The notes under the pieces: generated by a model
Databases searched by the model: none
Told to the model about the DNA's origin: nothing
Seen by the model: only the letters and a program-made list of their open reading frames with translations
Part shown: positions 41,677 through 50,295 of the stretch, piece after piece
Position numbering within the stretch: the first letter of the stretch is position 1
Layout: every line of letters starts with the position of its first letter
Source: 67-14 sp020438345
Lineage (GTDB): Bacteria > Actinomycetota > Thermoleophilia > Solirubrobacterales > 70-9
Direction: 5' to 3'
Assembly (NCBI GenBank): GCA_937872475.1
Contig: CALMSY010000011.1
Location: 62,001-126,000, forward strand
Length of the DNA stretch: 64,000 bases
Made by a program: the position numbers and the translations under genes

Positions 41677-41685
41677 GGGGGCAAT

Positions 41686-42498
41686 CTACCGGTGGCCGTC
41701 CGCCGGTCCTCCCCGGACGGGACCAATGGCCGAAGCCACCCGGATCGCCTGCACCACCGGGGCGACGTCATGGACCCGGACCATTTCCGCTCCGCCCTCC
41801 ATTGCAGCGAGACATGCGGCGATGGTTCCACCAAGGCGACGGGACTCGGGAGCTCCGCCTGCCAGCTTGCCGATGAAGGCTTTGCGTGAAGCCCCGACCA
41901 GGACCGGCAGCTTCATCGCCGCGAACCGTCCGGTCGCCTGAATCAGCTTCAGATTGTGCTCGACCGTCTTCCCGAAACCTATCCCCGGGTCGATCCAGAT
42001 CCGCTCACGGGCGATCCCCGCTGCCTCCGCGATCCCCACCTGGACCGCGAGGAACTCCTCGACCTCGTCAACCACGTTCCCGTACCTCGGATCGTTCTGC
42101 ATCGTCCGGGGGGTTCCGAGCATGTGCATCAGAATCACTTCCACCCCGCTCCCGGCGCAGACCCCTGCCATGTCGGGGTCACCACGCAGGGCAGTGACGT
42201 CGTTCACGATCTTCGCACCCGCTTTAATGGCAGCCTGGGCGACCTCGGCTTTTGTTGTGTCAATCGAAATGGGTGCCTCACCGGCCAGACCCTCGACCAC
42301 CGGGATCACCCGCCTGAGTTCCTCCTGGACGGAGACTTCGTCAGCTCCCGGCCTGGTCGATTCACCGCCGATGTCGAGCACATCAGCTCCGTCCCGGACC
42401 AGTTCCAGGCCATGTCCGATCGCCCGCTCATGATCAAAGAACTCACCTCCGTCCGAGAAGGAATCCGGGGTCACATTGACAATCCCCATTACTCTCAT
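41686..42498 (-). CDS. folP: Dihydropteroate synthase
   Basis: FolP joins p-aminobenzoate to the pterin diphosphate. The 270-residue protein begins MRVMGIVNVTPDSFSDGGEF and has VRDGADVLDIGGESTRPGAD, ISIDTTKAEVAQAAIKAGAK, IVNDVTALRGDPDM, VILMHMLGTPRTMQNDP, IWIDPGIGFGKTVEHNL, PVLVGASRKAFIGKL and VRVHDVA. The ATG overlaps the amine oxidase stop by 4 bases. The usual folE gene is not in this cluster. Confidence 0.96.
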   Translation of the reverse strand: MRVMGIVNVTPDSFSDGGEFFDHERAIGHGLELVRDGADVLDIGGESTRPGADEVSVQEELRRVIPVVEGLAGEAPISIDTTKAEVAQAAIKAGAKIVNDVTALRGDPDMAGVCAGSGVEVILMHMLGTPRTMQNDPRYGNVVDEVEEFLAVQVGIAEAAGIARERIWIDPGIGFGKTVEHNLKLIQATGRFAAMKLPVLVGASRKAFIGKLAGGAPESRRLGGTIAACLAAMEGGAEMVRVHDVAPVVQAIRVASAIGPVRGGPADGHR

Positions 42499-43901
42499 GC
42501 GGGCAGGGCCTCGGCGCCGATGACCTCGGTGGCTGCGCGGATGCCGGAGCTGATCGCTCCATCCATGTAGCCGGCCCACCTTGTCGCGGTTTCGGCACCG
42601 GCCCAGTGGAGCGGACCTACGGGGGCACGCAGCGCCTCGCCGTACATGAGCCAGGCCCCTGGGGGCAGGTATCCGCCGTAGCAGCCGCGGGCGAATTCGT
42701 CCGCGGCCCAGGCCTTGTCCACGAAGCGCTGCGGGGTTGCCGCTTCCGGACCAAAAAGACGAACCAGGCAATCGAGCACGAGCCGCTGACGTTCGGCGGG
42801 TGGCAGGTCCGTGGCCTGGCGGGCCGCGTTGCCTTCAAGGAAGGCGAGCAGCACACCCGGTGTGCCGGAGGGCGGGGAATTGTCAAAAGTGACCGAAACC
42901 GGGCCGTCGGCACTGGTCGCCTGCCCGGAAAGACCGGCATCCCTCCAGAAGGGTTCCGGGTAGATCGCATGACACTTCACCACGGTTCCCTGAACCATTC
43001 GCTGGGTCAGACCGTCGCGCTTCGCCGGCAGGGGCGGGTCGTATTCGAGCCGGCCGGCCAGGGCCGGTGGCAACGTCACGACCGCAGCCCGGGCGGAAAC
43101 CGTCAGATCATCAGCTTCCACCGTGACGGGATGCGGGCCAATCTCGATCGGTGAATCCCCGGTGTCGCCGGGCATCCGTTGCCAGCGGATACGACGGACC
43201 GGAAACCCGAGATGAACCGCGTCGCCGAGTTCAGCGGCCATGCGTTCGGAAATCAGGTGGGAACCACCCAGAACGCGCGAATCCTGCGCCCCGCCTTCAG
43301 TGTCGAGAAGAAGATCAAGCGTGCCGGCCGAGCGGATGTAAAAAAGTGCGTGAAGCAGGGAGACATCCTCCGGCTCAGCTGCCCACACCGCCTCGATCGC
43401 CAGACGCAACATGTCACGGGCCGCAGCGGTCCTCGTGTTCCGGCCCATCCAGGTCGCGAAAGTCTCGGAGTCCCAGGCGGCAAGTTCGGTCTGCGTCCAT
43501 GGACGGTTCACGTCGATCTTCTCCGCCATCCGGTTGAGCCGTTTCAGAGCGACACCGACTTCCGCCAGCGAAACCGGATTCACCTTGGGAATCGTCCCCT
43601 CATATGAGCGGATCCTCCCCTTACGTTCGAAAAGGTTCCTCCCGGTGTTCCAGGTCGGGAAGCTTTCCAATCCCAGGTCCCTGATCAGGCCAAGTGCATG
43701 GTCCTGGGTCGGCCCGACCCACTGGCCACCAAGTTCGATGATTTCACCGTCGCCTATCGGCTCGTTCAGGGTTCGGCCACCGACCCTTTCACGGGCTTCG
43801 ATCACCGTCGCGTCAACCCCGCGGCGCTTCAGTTCCCTGGCCGCGGAGAGACCTGCCAGGCCTGCACCTATGACCACAACGTCGGTTTCGAACGAGTCCA
43901 C
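42495..43901 (-). CDS. Flavin-containing amine oxidase (monoamine oxidase family)
   Basis: The 468-residue protein has the FAD-binding start VVVIGAGLAGLSAARELKRR, ATVIEARERVGGRTLNEP, GGQWVGPTQDHAL, and the C-terminal GPLHWAGAETATRWAGYMDG, where the last turn closes the flavin site. It should oxidise a primary or polyamine to an aldehyde, with H2O2 as by-product. The start is GTG. Its stop overlaps folP by 4 bases, which places it in the folate operon, an unexplained combination. Confidence 0.9.
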   Translation of the reverse strand: MDSFETDVVVIGAGLAGLSAARELKRRGVDATVIEARERVGGRTLNEPIGDGEIIELGGQWVGPTQDHALGLIRDLGLESFPTWNTGRNLFERKGRIRSYEGTIPKVNPVSLAEVGVALKRLNRMAEKIDVNRPWTQTELAAWDSETFATWMGRNTRTAAARDMLRLAIEAVWAAEPEDVSLLHALFYIRSAGTLDLLLDTEGGAQDSRVLGGSHLISERMAAELGDAVHLGFPVRRIRWQRMPGDTGDSPIEIGPHPVTVEADDLTVSARAAVVTLPPALAGRLEYDPPLPAKRDGLTQRMVQGTVVKCHAIYPEPFWRDAGLSGQATSADGPVSVTFDNSPPSGTPGVLLAFLEGNAARQATDLPPAERQRLVLDCLVRLFGPEAATPQRFVDKAWAADEFARGCYGGYLPPGAWLMYGEALRAPVGPLHWAGAETATRWAGYMDGAISSGIRAATEVIGAEALPA

Positions 43902-43931
43902 TTGCCTGAATATTCTAAGTCCCTCCCGAAA

Positions 43932-45188
43932 ATGGAAGGTTGGAAGACGGAGTTGAGCCAGGAGGACTCAGGCGGTATCCCGAAGTTGAGGCGGAAGCTG
44001 GAATCGGAAAAGAGGCGGAACCGCCTTTGGGTACCGGGAGCCGTTGTCCTGGCCGTTGCCGCAGCGATCGCAATCATCGTGGTAGCGGGCCCCGCAGCCG
44101 ATGATTCAAGCCTGGTCGTGGCTACGCCTTCCCTCAAGCCGACGCCGGCCAAGGATCCCGTCACCCGGTTCACGGTCTCGACCAGTGGTGACCTTCTGAT
44201 TCATTCACCGGTCTGGCTGGATGCCCTGGCCAACGGCGGAGGCGAATATGACTTCGGTCCGATGTTCGAGCCGATCCGTCGTTTCATCAAGGGACCGGCG
44301 CTTTCAATCTGCCATGTGGAGACGCCGATCACGACCGGTGAACCCAGCGGATTTCCGATCTTCAGCGCCCCGTCTGCCCTCGCCGGAGCCATCCGCAAAG
44401 CCGGCTGGCGGGCCTGCGACACCGCCTCCAACCACTCGGTGGACCAGGCCCAGGTCGGAATCGATGAGACCGGTGAACTGCTCGATCAGGCCGGCGTGGC
44501 ACATACGGGGTCGTTCTCCTCTGCCCGTGACCAAAAGCGGACGACAATCATCCGCGCCGGCAGGGCGAAGGTGGGGTTGCTGGCCTATACCGACGCGACC
44601 AACGGGTTGCCATTGCCGTCGCCCTGGTCGGTGAACGTCCTGCCGGCCGCCGAGCCGGCGGCGACAAAGGCCCGGATCGTCGCCCGGGACGCAAGGCGCC
44701 TGAAATCAGCCGGGGCCGACGCGATTCTCGTCAACATGCAGTGGGGTGACGAAAACTCCACCTCTCCGAATACCGCCCAGAGGGAACTCGCGAGGGCGAT
44801 CCTCTCAATCGACGAGGTCGACGCGATCGCCGGACAGGGCCCGCATGTGGTCCAGCCGATCGAAAGGATCGGCGGCAAGTTCGTCGTCTTCAGCGCGGGC
44901 AACCTCCTGAGTAACCAGGGAGCCCACTCCGGACTGCCCGTCGGAACCCAGGACGGGCTGATCGCATTGTTCAGGTTCCGGCTGCAGAAAGGCCAGTCCG
45001 AAGTTGAGCGAATCGATTATGTGCCTGTCTGGGTAACTCCCTACGGGCACGAAATACTGCCGGCCGGACTGGCCGGCCGAAGCCATCCTGACTATGCGGC
45101 GGATCTGGCTGCTTCCTGGCAGAGAACCGTTGACACCGCAGGTATCGGCGGCCGGATCAAACCCGTTCCACGCAAGCCACGCAGCTAG
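43932..45188 (+). CDS. CapA-family (poly-gamma-glutamate synthesis-like) membrane-anchored protein
   Basis: The 418-residue protein has one N-terminal helix (WVPGAVVLAVAAAIAIIVVAG) and an exported PGA_cap domain: TVSTSGDLLIHSPVW, ALSICHVETPITTGEPSG, WRACDTASNHSVDQAQVG, VAHTGSFSSA, ADAILVNMQWGDENS, VDAIAGQGPHVVQPIERIGG and FVVFSAGNLLSN. These are the metallophosphatase-like motifs of the CapA family, with slightly changed metal ligands. The gene starts at ATG 43932. It is plus strand, divergent from the amine oxidase and convergent with ftsH. Confidence 0.85.
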   Translation: MEGWKTELSQEDSGGIPKLRRKLESEKRRNRLWVPGAVVLAVAAAIAIIVVAGPAADDSSLVVATPSLKPTPAKDPVTRFTVSTSGDLLIHSPVWLDALANGGGEYDFGPMFEPIRRFIKGPALSICHVETPITTGEPSGFPIFSAPSALAGAIRKAGWRACDTASNHSVDQAQVGIDETGELLDQAGVAHTGSFSSARDQKRTTIIRAGRAKVGLLAYTDATNGLPLPSPWSVNVLPAAEPAATKARIVARDARRLKSAGADAILVNMQWGDENSTSPNTAQRELARAILSIDEVDAIAGQGPHVVQPIERIGGKFVVFSAGNLLSNQGAHSGLPVGTQDGLIALFRFRLQKGQSEVERIDYVPVWVTPYGHEILPAGLAGRSHPDYAADLAASWQRTVDTAGIGGRIKPVPRKPRS

Positions 45189-45238
45189 ATCTCCCAGCCG
45201 GTGCGTCCCGGAGCCAGAGGCCTTCACTTGATGGTGGC

Positions 45239-45270
45239 AGGGCCGTGCGCCGGACCGGCCTCACGGCCCT
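45239..45270. terminator. Hairpin between convergent CapA and FtsH genes
   Basis: AGGGCCGTG (45239-45247) pairs with CACGGCCCT (45262-45270), a 9-bp GC-rich stem with a 14-base loop that can itself fold. A second small hairpin (CGGCC-N5-GGCCG) follows at 45273. No long U-tract is present, so termination is probable but unproven. Confidence 0.5.
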
Positions 45271-45287
45271 AACGGCCCCTTCGGCCG

Positions 45288-47291
45288 CTACTCCTGGTCG
45301 GAACGGAGGTCTGTCATGCCACCGGCATAGCCAGGGCGTGGCGGACCCGGTGCGGGATCAGTGGTCGAGTCGGTCGGAGGCGTATGCACCGGCTCCGGCT
45401 CCGAGGGATAGTCCGGCTCGCTGTTTTCTTCACCCGGCGGGAATACCTCTTCTTCGCTGGCACCCTCAAGCAGAGCGACGAACTCATCAGCGTCAATGGT
45501 CTCCCGAACCAGCAGGATCTCCGAGATCCGTTCCAGGTCCTCGCGACGCTCGTCGAGAATGTCGCGGGCAGTCTGATGGGCATTTTCGACGATCCTGCGG
45601 ATCTCGTCGTCGATCTCGCGGGCAATCTCATCCGAGTAGTCGGGTTCCGAGCCCATTTCCCGGCCAAGGAAGGGCTGTCCACGGTCATGTCCGAAAACCC
45701 GGGGGCCCAGACGTTCAGACATTCCGAAGCGCATCACCATCTGCTTGGCCGTGGCCGTGACTTTCTCGAGGTCATTCGAGGCGCCAGTGGTCACCTCGTT
45801 GAAAACCAGCTCCTCGGCAGCGCGGCCACCGAGAGTCATCGCCATCGTTTCGGAAAGCTCCGCCCTGGAGGTGAGGAACTTGTCTTCAGCCGGGAGTGAA
45901 ATCGTGTACCCGAGTGCCTGCCCGCGACTGATCACGGAGACCTTGTGCACCGGGTCGCAGTTCGGCAGCAGGTGACCGACGATCGCGTGCCCCATCTCGT
46001 GGTAGGCGGTGATCTTTCGTTCCTTCTCCGACATGATCCGGGTCTTCTTCTCCGGGCCGGCGATCACGCGCATGATTCCTTCTTCAAGTTCGTGCTGGGT
46101 GATCTCGCGCTTGCTCGAACGCGCGGTGAGCAAAGCCGCCTCGTTGATCAGGTTGGAGAGATCCGCCCCGGTGAAGCCGGGTGTCTGGCCAGCCAGTGCG
46201 TCGAGGTCGATTTCTCCCGCCAGTGGCTTGCCACGCGAATGAACTTCGAGAATCTTCTTGCGACCGGCCCGGTCCGGGCGGTCAACCGCGACCTGACGGT
46301 CGAAACGGCCAGGCCTGAGCAGCGCCGGGTCAAGAATGTCAGGCCGGTTGGTAGCCGCGATCAGGATGATGTTGTCTTTGACCTCGAAACCGTCCATTTC
46401 GACCAGCAGCTGGTTGAGAGTCTGTTCGCGCTCGTCATGACCGCCGCCCATTCCGGCGCCGCGATGGCGACCGACAGCATCGATCTCGTCCATGAAGATG
46501 ATGCAAGGGGAGTTCTGCTTCGCCTGTTCGAAGAGGTCACGGACCCGGCTGGCACCGACGCCGACGAACATTTCAACGAAATCCGACCCGGAAATCGAGA
46601 AGAACGGCACCCCGGCCTCTCCGGCCACCGCCCTCGCGAGCAACGTCTTGCCCGTGCCGGGAGGGCCATAAAGCAGCACACCCTTGGGAATTCTCGCCCC
46701 AAGTGACTGGAATTTCTTCGGGGTCTGGAGGAATTCCTTGATCTCATGGAGTTCCTGCACAGCTTCGTCTGCGCCCGCCACATCCTTGAAGTTGATCTTC
46801 GGTGCGTCGACTGCCATTTTCTTGGCTTTCGACTTCCCGAAACTCATTACCCGGGACCCGCCGCCCTGCATCTGGTTCATCAGGAAAATCCAGAACCCGA
46901 AGAAGAGAAGGAAGGGAAGGATGTAGGTGAGCATGGAAAGCAGGCTGCTGCCGCCTGTGCCTTTGACGGTGGTCGCGACATCACCCTCACGGAGCTGGTT
47001 GATCAGGCTCTGTTCGGTGTTCGGCGGGTAGCCCGTTTCGAACTTCTCGCCTTCGCTGTCAGAACCATCAGCGGCTTTCTCAGTGACGTCAAGCGAATTG
47101 TTCTTCGTATTGACGGTGACTGATTCAACCTCACCCTTGTCAACCATGGTGAGGAATTCGTTGTAAGTCGGCGGCTTTTCACCACTGTCAGGGCTGATCA
47201 CACGCTGGGCTACGAACGCCAGAATGACTACCAGCAGGATGGGGAATGCCGCGCTCTTGAAGAACCGTTTCAAATTAAGGTCGCTTTCCAA
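45288..47291 (-). CDS. ftsH: ATP-dependent zinc metalloprotease FtsH
   Basis: FtsH is the membrane-bound AAA+ protease for membrane and regulatory proteins. The 667-residue protein has two N-terminal helices (FPILLVVILAFVA; LLSMLTYILPFLLFFGFWIF), AAA Walker A LYGPPGTGKTLLARA, Walker B CIIFMDEIDAVG, SRH ATNRPDILDPALLRPGRFDR, and the zinc site TAYHEMGHAIVGH (HExGH). A Pro/Glu-rich C-terminal tail of about 40 residues follows. The TTG at 47291 is the likely start; a second TTG 5 codons later is possible. Confidence 0.97.
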   Translation of the reverse strand: MESDLNLKRFFKSAAFPILLVVILAFVAQRVISPDSGEKPPTYNEFLTMVDKGEVESVTVNTKNNSLDVTEKAADGSDSEGEKFETGYPPNTEQSLINQLREGDVATTVKGTGGSSLLSMLTYILPFLLFFGFWIFLMNQMQGGGSRVMSFGKSKAKKMAVDAPKINFKDVAGADEAVQELHEIKEFLQTPKKFQSLGARIPKGVLLYGPPGTGKTLLARAVAGEAGVPFFSISGSDFVEMFVGVGASRVRDLFEQAKQNSPCIIFMDEIDAVGRHRGAGMGGGHDEREQTLNQLLVEMDGFEVKDNIILIAATNRPDILDPALLRPGRFDRQVAVDRPDRAGRKKILEVHSRGKPLAGEIDLDALAGQTPGFTGADLSNLINEAALLTARSSKREITQHELEEGIMRVIAGPEKKTRIMSEKERKITAYHEMGHAIVGHLLPNCDPVHKVSVISRGQALGYTISLPAEDKFLTSRAELSETMAMTLGGRAAEELVFNEVTTGASNDLEKVTATAKQMVMRFGMSERLGPRVFGHDRGQPFLGREMGSEPDYSDEIAREIDDEIRRIVENAHQTARDILDERREDLERISEILLVRETIDADEFVALLEGASEEEVFPPGEENSEPDYPSEPEPVHTPPTDSTTDPAPGPPRPGYAGGMTDLRSDQE

Positions 47292-47390
47292 GGCCTATGA
47301 CGGGCATTTCCCGTCCTGAGGCCGAATCGTCAGACTAGCAGGGAGAACCCATCAGACGGCTACGGAGAGCGGTGCCAGAGTGAGATTTTT

Positions 47391-47954
47391 TCAACGATCA
47401 GGGACCGCATCCTCGGGCAGCAGGGCCACATGGTCCAGATTGCGGTAGCGCTGCGCGAAGTCCAGGCCGTATCCGACCACGAACTCGTTGGGAATCTCGA
47501 AACCCGTGTAGCGAATCGGCACGTCGACCCGGCGACGCTCCGGCTTGGTCAGGAGCGCGCAAACCTCGAGTGAAGCGGGATCCCGGGCCCGAAGGTTCCG
47601 CATCAGATAGTTCAGGGTCAGTCCGGAATCGACGATGTCCTCCACGACCAGTACGTCCCGGCCTTCGATTGAATCGTCGAGGTCCTTGAGGATTCGCACC
47701 ACGCCGGAGGAATCCCGGCTGGATCCGTAACTGGAAACAGCCATGAAGTCGATTTCGCAAGGCACGCTCAGGTTGCGGAGCAAGTCGGCGATGAACACGA
47801 CAGCTCCTCGCAGCACTCCGACCATCACGAGGTCCTTGCCCGCATAGTCACGACTGACCTTGGCACCGATTTCGGAAACCTTGTTCTGCAGATCCTCTGC
47901 GGAGATCAGCACTCTGCCCACGGAGGCGAGCTCGTTCGGAGGCGTGGCAGCCAT
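47391..47954 (-). CDS. hpt: Hypoxanthine-guanine phosphoribosyltransferase
   Basis: This purine-salvage enzyme of 187 residues has the PRPP-binding VLVVEDIVDSGLTLNYLM, KDLVMVGVLRGAVVFIADL (the flexible-loop region follows with FMAVSSYGSSRDSSG), and FVVGYGLDFAQRYRNL near the C-terminus. The start is ATG at 47954 (MAATPPNELASVG); an open frame continues 363 bases upstream, crossing the region before the collagen-like gene, but the first real family sequence begins here. It lies between ftsH and tilS, which matches the usual tilS-hpt-ftsH cluster, here with one extra gene on the opposite strand. Confidence 0.94.
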   Translation of the reverse strand: MAATPPNELASVGRVLISAEDLQNKVSEIGAKVSRDYAGKDLVMVGVLRGAVVFIADLLRNLSVPCEIDFMAVSSYGSSRDSSGVVRILKDLDDSIEGRDVLVVEDIVDSGLTLNYLMRNLRARDPASLEVCALLTKPERRRVDVPIRYTGFEIPNEFVVGYGLDFAQRYRNLDHVALLPEDAVPDR

Positions 47955-48021
47955 TGCCGCCAGTCTAGAACCAAGTGATGCCAGAAGCGGCGGTGCCTGA
48001 CTGATAAAGGTGGAAAGCGTG

Positions 48022-48051
48022 TTGGCATCACGCCGAAGCGGGCTGTAGCAT
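48022..48051 (+). promoter_or_regulatory. Candidate promoter of the collagen-like gene
   Basis: TTGGCA (48022-48027), 18 bases, then TAGCAT (48046-48051) resemble a -35/-10 pair on the plus strand, 100 bases before the collagen-like start. It also lies upstream of hpt in the opposite direction. Confidence 0.35.
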
Positions 48052-48150
48052 CCTCTCCACAATGAGCGCATGGAGGGGCTGACTCGCGGGTGAACTGAGA
48101 AGGCGTTTCCTTGAAGCTCCTGTCCGCCAAATTCATTCGTAGGGAGAAAT

Positions 48151-48738
48151 ATGAAGTCAAGGTCTCTGGTCGTGCTCTGCTCGTTTGTGGCCGGTCTGGT
48201 CGGTGTGATCGTCGGGTCAGTCATCGCGAGTGCGGGGAATTCGCAGGTTGGTTCCAGTGCTGTCTCAGCGCCCGATTCGGCTCTGGTCGCGCAGGTGAGC
48301 AAGAAGAAGAAGAACAAGAAGCGCGGACCCAGGGGCCATCAGGGCGTTCCCGGTCCGGCCGGTCCAGCCGGTCCCGCTGGCCCTCAAGGTCCGGCAGGCC
48401 CTCCCGGCATGGGACTCAACTTCAACCGTGCCTTGACCGCCAACACGATTTCCGAAATCACGCTCGGTAATTTCACACTCACCGCCTCGGCTGATGCCAA
48501 TGGCAACTGCGTGAACATCAGGATCCGCGCCAATGCCAAGGATTCCCGGCTTTCGGTCGGTTCCGGTGGAGTCTTCAGCTCCCTCTTGAACAACACCAAC
48601 GCGTCAGTGCAGTCCGGTGACACCTCCCAGATGTTCACGGCGGTGACAGAAGATGGCACCAGCACAATGTCCGGCATCGTCGGCCGCGCCTCGGTCGGTG
48701 GCCGCTGCTACGTCTCGGGATACGTAACCGGCGTCTAG
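48151..48738 (+). CDS. Secreted collagen-like (Gly-X-Y) protein
   Basis: The 195-residue protein starts MKSRSLVVLCSFVAGLVGVI, an exported/anchoring helix. A basic patch (SKKKKNKKRGPRGHQG) leads into a collagen-like stretch of nine Gly-X-Y triplets, rich in Pro and Ala (GPAGPAGPAGPQGPAGPPG). The C-terminal 110 residues are Asn/Ser/Thr/Gly-rich, beta-strand-like, with two Cys (GNCVNIRIRANAK; GGRCYVSGYV) that may pair. It would form a trimeric surface fibre. The ribosome site is GGGAG, 5 bases from the ATG. It is inserted, divergently, into the conserved tilS-hpt pair, and ends at a strong hairpin. Confidence 0.8.
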   Translation: MKSRSLVVLCSFVAGLVGVIVGSVIASAGNSQVGSSAVSAPDSALVAQVSKKKKNKKRGPRGHQGVPGPAGPAGPAGPQGPAGPPGMGLNFNRALTANTISEITLGNFTLTASADANGNCVNIRIRANAKDSRLSVGSGGVFSSLLNNTNASVQSGDTSQMFTAVTEDGTSTMSGIVGRASVGGRCYVSGYVTGV

Positions 48739-48754
48739 CCAAATCCCCTGATAC

Positions 48755-48794
48755 ACGAGACCGGGCCGCCCGTCACCGGGCGGCCCGGTCTCGT
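48755..48794 (+). terminator. Strong terminator after the collagen-like gene
   Basis: An 18-bp perfect stem (48755-48772 with 48777-48794, core GACCGGGCCGCCCG) encloses a 4-base loop, 16 bases after the collagen-like stop. It is followed by TCAGGG rather than a T-run. It lies between two convergent genes and may serve both. Confidence 0.75.
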
Positions 48795-48858
48795 TCAGGG
48801 CCAGATCGTGAAGTAGGTGGAGGGCCGGCCCAATGCCGGGGACCGGTTCGTCCGACGG

Positions 48859-50295
48859 CTACTTTCCGAAAGGGGCACGGGCGTAGAGGTGAAGGACCGG
48901 CGTGTCCGGTGCCTGGATCAGCAGGTGCTTCGAGCGAACCAGGCCCGGCACCCAGAGGACAGTCTCTCCGATCGCCAGGACCGGCCAGCTGCGGCGGCGA
49001 GACGCCGGAACGAGGGCGTCGGTGAATACGTCCTGGAGTTTCTTGCGGCCGCTCATCCCCAGAGGCTCGACCCGGTCCCCGTGCTGCCAGGGACGAAGTG
49101 CCAGCAACAGGTCATCGGGGCTCGGGGGAGCCTCGGACAGCCACATCCGGAGTTCCCGCTCGCCGAAGAAGGCGGACCAGGGATCACCGAATTGACCTCT
49201 TGCACCGGCTTCGTCTGTTGTCCGGGACTCGACCTCCCAGTCACCAAATCTCGCTATCCCGCTTTCGAGACTCACCGGAACCGGCAGTGGGATTTCTTCA
49301 ATGCCGGTACCAACACCCGGCACCACAAGAACCCGGCCCTGTTCGATCACGAAACGGTCCCCCCCACCCAGATCAAGCTCCCCGCCCTCCGGGTCGGCCA
49401 GAAGCTGTTCGGCCGATGACGCCAGTTCCCGGGGCATCGCCACCGGACGACCCAGCTCCCGTTCGGCCAGATGCCTGAGGATGCGGCGCCGGACCGCGGG
49501 ATGCCGACGGTCAAGGATCGCACCCTCCAGGCCGGATTCCGGGGAAAAGGCTGCGCTCTCAAGTGCCGCCTTCGCTAATTCGGCGAGTGCGTCCTCGTCT
49601 TCCTCGAGTTCAGCCCGGGTGCGAGCGATGTTCAACCCGGCAGCCGGGTTGACCTTTCCGAGGTCCTGAAGTACTCCGTGGCGGATCCGGTTTCGGGCGA
49701 AGCGCAGATCGTCGTTTGTGGAATCTTCGGCCCAGGGAGTCACATCTTCAAGCATCTGCCTGATCGTTCCGCGATCGAGACCGAGCAAGGGCCGAATGAT
49801 CCTGCCGGAACGGGGTGGCATGGCCAGAAGCGCCCTGACCCCGGGAGAAGACGCGAGCCGGTAGAGAAATGTCTCGGCCTGATCGGTCCGGTTATGGCCA
49901 ATCGCGATCCAGTCGAAGTTCCACTCCGAACGAACCCTCTCGGCCTCTTCCAGGCGGACCGAGCGGGCCCAGGCCTGGATGTTCCCCGCCGGTTCACCGG
50001 CCCGGTGAACGAGCAGCTCGATACCAAGCTGACCGCAGATCTCACGAACCAGTGCCTCATCAGAGCCGGCTTCATCCCGCAGCCCGTAGTTGACATGAAG
50101 GGCAACAAGCCGATCCGGCCCGAGAATGTGCCAGAGCCCGGTCAGAAGCGCCACAGAATCAGCGCCGCCTGAAACGAGTACGACTCCCCTGTCGCCGCCC
50201 CCGACCAGTTCAGAATCTTCGATTGCTCCTGCGATCACGGAGACCGGCTTGCCGCGGAACTGTTCGAAGTTGAACTCGCGGTCAGCTGCGGGCAC
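48859..50295 (-). CDS. tilS: tRNA(Ile)-lysidine synthase
   Basis: TilS modifies C34 of the minor Ile tRNA to lysidine so it reads AUA. The 478-residue protein has the PP-loop VVLVSGGADSVALLTGLWHI (SGGxDS), DRLVALHVNYGLRDEAG, and FDWIAIGHNRTDQAETFLYR. C-terminal TilS domains follow (LRPWQHGDRVEPLGMSGRKK, LQDVFTDALVPASRRRSWPV). The GTG at 50295 overlaps the cyclase gene by 14 bases, an unusually long overlap. It is part of the hpt-tilS cluster. Confidence 0.94.
   Translation of the reverse strand: MPAADREFNFEQFRGKPVSVIAGAIEDSELVGGGDRGVVLVSGGADSVALLTGLWHILGPDRLVALHVNYGLRDEAGSDEALVREICGQLGIELLVHRAGEPAGNIQAWARSVRLEEAERVRSEWNFDWIAIGHNRTDQAETFLYRLASSPGVRALLAMPPRSGRIIRPLLGLDRGTIRQMLEDVTPWAEDSTNDDLRFARNRIRHGVLQDLGKVNPAAGLNIARTRAELEEDEDALAELAKAALESAAFSPESGLEGAILDRRHPAVRRRILRHLAERELGRPVAMPRELASSAEQLLADPEGGELDLGGGDRFVIEQGRVLVVPGVGTGIEEIPLPVPVSLESGIARFGDWEVESRTTDEAGARGQFGDPWSAFFGERELRMWLSEAPPSPDDLLLALRPWQHGDRVEPLGMSGRKKLQDVFTDALVPASRRRSWPVLAIGETVLWVPGLVRSKHLLIQAPDTPVLHLYARAPFGK

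Noticed and set aside
47955..48317. Upstream extension of hpt (121 codons)
   Set aside because: It runs antisense to the collagen-like gene and its leader. The conserved Hpt sequence begins just after the ATG at 47954.
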